DNA from: a bacterium UBP17_UBA6191
GTDB taxonomy: Bacteria; Muiribacteriota; UBA6191
Length of the DNA stretch: 8,649 nt
Direction: 5' to 3'
Assembly: GCA_002422125.1 (NCBI GenBank)
Contig: DITF01000217.1
Coordinates: forward strand, 1 to 8,649
The notes beneath the pieces are model-generated. The model was not told the DNA's origin, did no database searches, and saw only the letters and a list, made by a program, of their open reading frames with translations. Of the stretch, positions 7,411 to 8,649 are shown one piece after another (position 1 is the stretch's first letter; each line of letters opens with the position of its first letter). Both the position numbers and the translations under genes were made by a program.

Positions 7411-7439
7411 ATTGTAACAAGGTTAAGTTCATTTTACAA
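7411..7439 (-). promoter_or_regulatory. Predicted sigma70-type promoter for the GGDEF-csaB-exported protein operon
   Basis: Read on the minus strand, a -35 box TTGTAA (7439-7434, four of six consensus bases) is followed by a 17-bp spacer and a -10 box TACAAT (7416-7411, five of six). Transcription would start near 7404, leaving a leader of about 25 bases before the ATG at 7380. The site lies in the 69-bp gap after the permease gene. No GC-rich hairpin with a T-run separates them, so read-through from the permease is also possible. Confidence 0.6.
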
Positions 7440-7449
7440 AATCGGCTGT

Positions 7450-8532
7450 TTAACGCTTCCAGACACGCCAAAATGTAAAAATACATACAGCCAGAAATAA
7501 AAAATTCTGGGCCCAACCTGCCAGAAATGGATGTAAAAAACCATTTTTTCCAATTGGCATGGCCAATCCCATTACAAAAAAATAGACAAATGAAAAAACC
7601 AAACTGATTCCGAAGCCAACAAAACCCCCACCCCGATGCGATCCAACCCCCATGAGCGCTCCCAAAAAGCTGAACAGCAAAACAGCAAAGGGAAATGCCA
7701 GCTTGTTGTACAAATCAACTTGCAAAGGCAGGGTGGAAATCACAGCTCTCTCCTGATGGTAATCAATCAGATCCAGAATTTCACGATAACTCATCTCCTG
7801 AGACCTTTTTTCTTCATAGTTTTCCAAATCTCTTTCTTCAAGATCCAAATCATAAAGAATATCCTCAGACATTTGATTGATCACCCTTTCCTGATTGACC
7901 CCAGGCCAAATTGAAATCATGGGAGCTTTGAGCTTCCACTTTGAATTCTCCTGAAGAAGCGCACTAGAAGACACAATCCACCTTTGCTGGGGCACATATT
8001 CCTTCACTACAATTTTTCGCAGTTCCTTGGTTAATAGGTCTATCTCACCAATGTATAAAAGGCGATCCGATGACAAGCGCATCACCACATCATTTCTAAT
8101 TTTTGGCTCCTCATACTGCCTGATTTTTTGACGAAAGAGATCAGTTCTGGTCTTTAAGGCTGGGGGAATGATTTTATCCTGAATGTAAAACACGGACAAA
8201 AGTATCAATATACCAAACAACAAAACTGGCTTCAAAATAGAAAAAAGCCCAATTCCCCCAGCCTGAATAGCCACTAACTCCGAATCGCGAGAAAGTTGGG
8301 AAAATACCAAAAGACCCGCCAACATGCTGGATGTTGGAAAAATAAACAGCATATCTTTGGGTATGGAGTTGATAAACCAGCTCCATACCACAAACCCATC
8401 TATCTGATTGTTAAAATAGTACTCAAGGGCCTTTTGTAAAGGATCCAAAGCAATGATCAGAGTAGTGCCCACCAGCCCAAAAAGGAATGGACCCCACAGA
8501 CGAAAAAAAATATACCTCTCTATCTTCTTCAC
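7450..8532 (-). CDS. LptF/LptG family lipopolysaccharide export permease
   Basis: This 360-residue inner-membrane protein belongs to the YjgP/YjgQ family. LptF and LptG pair with the ATPase LptB to pull LPS from the inner membrane and pass it to the periplasmic bridge. The layout is typical: three N-terminal membrane segments (about 12-30, 57-78, 97-118), a large periplasmic domain (about 120-272), and three C-terminal segments (about 277-295, 304-323, 335-357). The cytoplasmic QLSRDSELVAIQAGG stretch (79-93) corresponds to the conserved coupling region contacting LptB, and LPLQVDLYNKLAFP precedes TM4. Length matches the family. LptF cannot be told from LptG here, and no second permease lies in the window. 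The start is a GTG at 8532; a TGA lies seven codons upstream in frame and no closer ATG exists. It overlaps the upstream stop as GTGA and has no clear Shine-Dalgarno, suggesting coupled translation. Confidence 0.92.
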   Translation of the reverse strand: MKKIERYIFFRLWGPFLFGLVGTTLIIALDPLQKALEYYFNNQIDGFVVWSWFINSIPKDMLFIFPTSSMLAGLLVFSQLSRDSELVAIQAGGIGLFSILKPVLLFGILILLSVFYIQDKIIPPALKTRTDLFRQKIRQYEEPKIRNDVVMRLSSDRLLYIGEIDLLTKELRKIVVKEYVPQQRWIVSSSALLQENSKWKLKAPMISIWPGVNQERVINQMSEDILYDLDLEERDLENYEEKRSQEMSYREILDLIDYHQERAVISTLPLQVDLYNKLAFPFAVLLFSFLGALMGVGSHRGGGFVGFGISLVFSFVYFFVMGLAMPIGKNGFLHPFLAGWAQNFLFLAVCIFTFWRVWKR

Positions 8533-8649
8533 GAGGGAAGCATAACTTCAACTAATGAAAGAGACTCATTTTCTCCGGGAGAGGCTACACAATCAGAGTG
8601 CAGTAACCTAACCTTGGTAGGATCAATCTGATTTTGTGGTCTTAACCAA
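8529..8649 (-). CDS. C-terminal tail of an unidentified upstream protein (partial)
   Basis: A minus-strand frame is open from the window edge to a TGA at 8531-8529. It gives about 39 residues that include DPTKVRLLHSDC and end in SLVEVMLPS. Its stop overlaps the GTG of the permease gene in the same GTGA arrangement seen between the hydrolase and the helicase, which is the main reason to believe it is real. Forty open codons alone would be weak evidence. The visible tail has no membrane segment or recognisable motif, so the protein cannot be named. It is probably co-transcribed with the permease. Confidence 0.55.
   Translation of the reverse strand, partial: WLRPQNQIDPTKVRLLHSDCVASPGENESLSLVEVMLPS

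Noticed and set aside
7425..7445. Terminator after the LptF/LptG gene
   Set aside because: The only dyad there is AT-rich (ATTTT-GT-AAAAT), too weak for a terminator, and it overlaps the -35 region of the predicted promoter.

Overview
The window comes from a diderm (Gram-negative-type) bacterium. The main evidence is an LptF/LptG-family lipopolysaccharide export permease. It also carries a CsaB-type polysaccharide pyruvyltransferase joined to a DUF5693-like membrane region. CsaB and DUF5693 proteins are best known from lineages that attach surface proteins to a pyruvylated cell-wall polymer, such as Firmicutes, Cyanobacteria and relatives, Deinococcus and several candidate phyla. Having both LPS export and CsaB in one locus would suit a deep-branching diderm of the cyanobacterial/melainabacterial, Margulisbacteria or Elusimicrobia type. 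That placement is inference; no rRNA or clear phylogenetic marker is present. All genes run on the minus strand, and no tRNA, rRNA, CRISPR array, insertion sequence or phage gene was seen.

Layout in transcription order (high to low coordinates): (1) 8649-8529, the C-terminal tail of an unidentified protein, whose TGA overlaps the GTG start of the next gene. (2) 8532-7450, the LptF/LptG permease. (3) A 69-bp gap with a good sigma70-type promoter (7439-7411). (4) 7380-5557, a membrane-anchored GAF-GGDEF diguanylate cyclase with intact active and inhibitory sites and a long proline-rich tail built from 24/48-bp tandem repeats. (5) 5532-3115, an 805-residue fusion of a DUF5693-like membrane module to CsaB. 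(6) 3093-2035, an unrecognised exported protein with coiled-coil-like and Ala/Pro/Ser linker regions. (7) A 163-bp non-coding gap with three nested inverted repeats. (8) 1871-1095, an alpha/beta hydrolase with a complete Ser-Asp-His triad. (9) 1098-1, the N-terminal two-thirds or less of an HrpB-like DEAH-box helicase, coupled to the hydrolase by a GTGA overlap and cut by the window edge.

Genes 4-6 are separated by only 24 and 21 bp and lie downstream of one promoter, so they probably form one operon: a cyclic-di-GMP synthase, an enzyme expected to pyruvylate an envelope polysaccharide, and an exported protein of unknown role. This is the most interesting part of the window and may be a c-di-GMP-linked cell-surface module. 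Hydrolase and helicase form a separate, translationally coupled pair with no obvious functional link.
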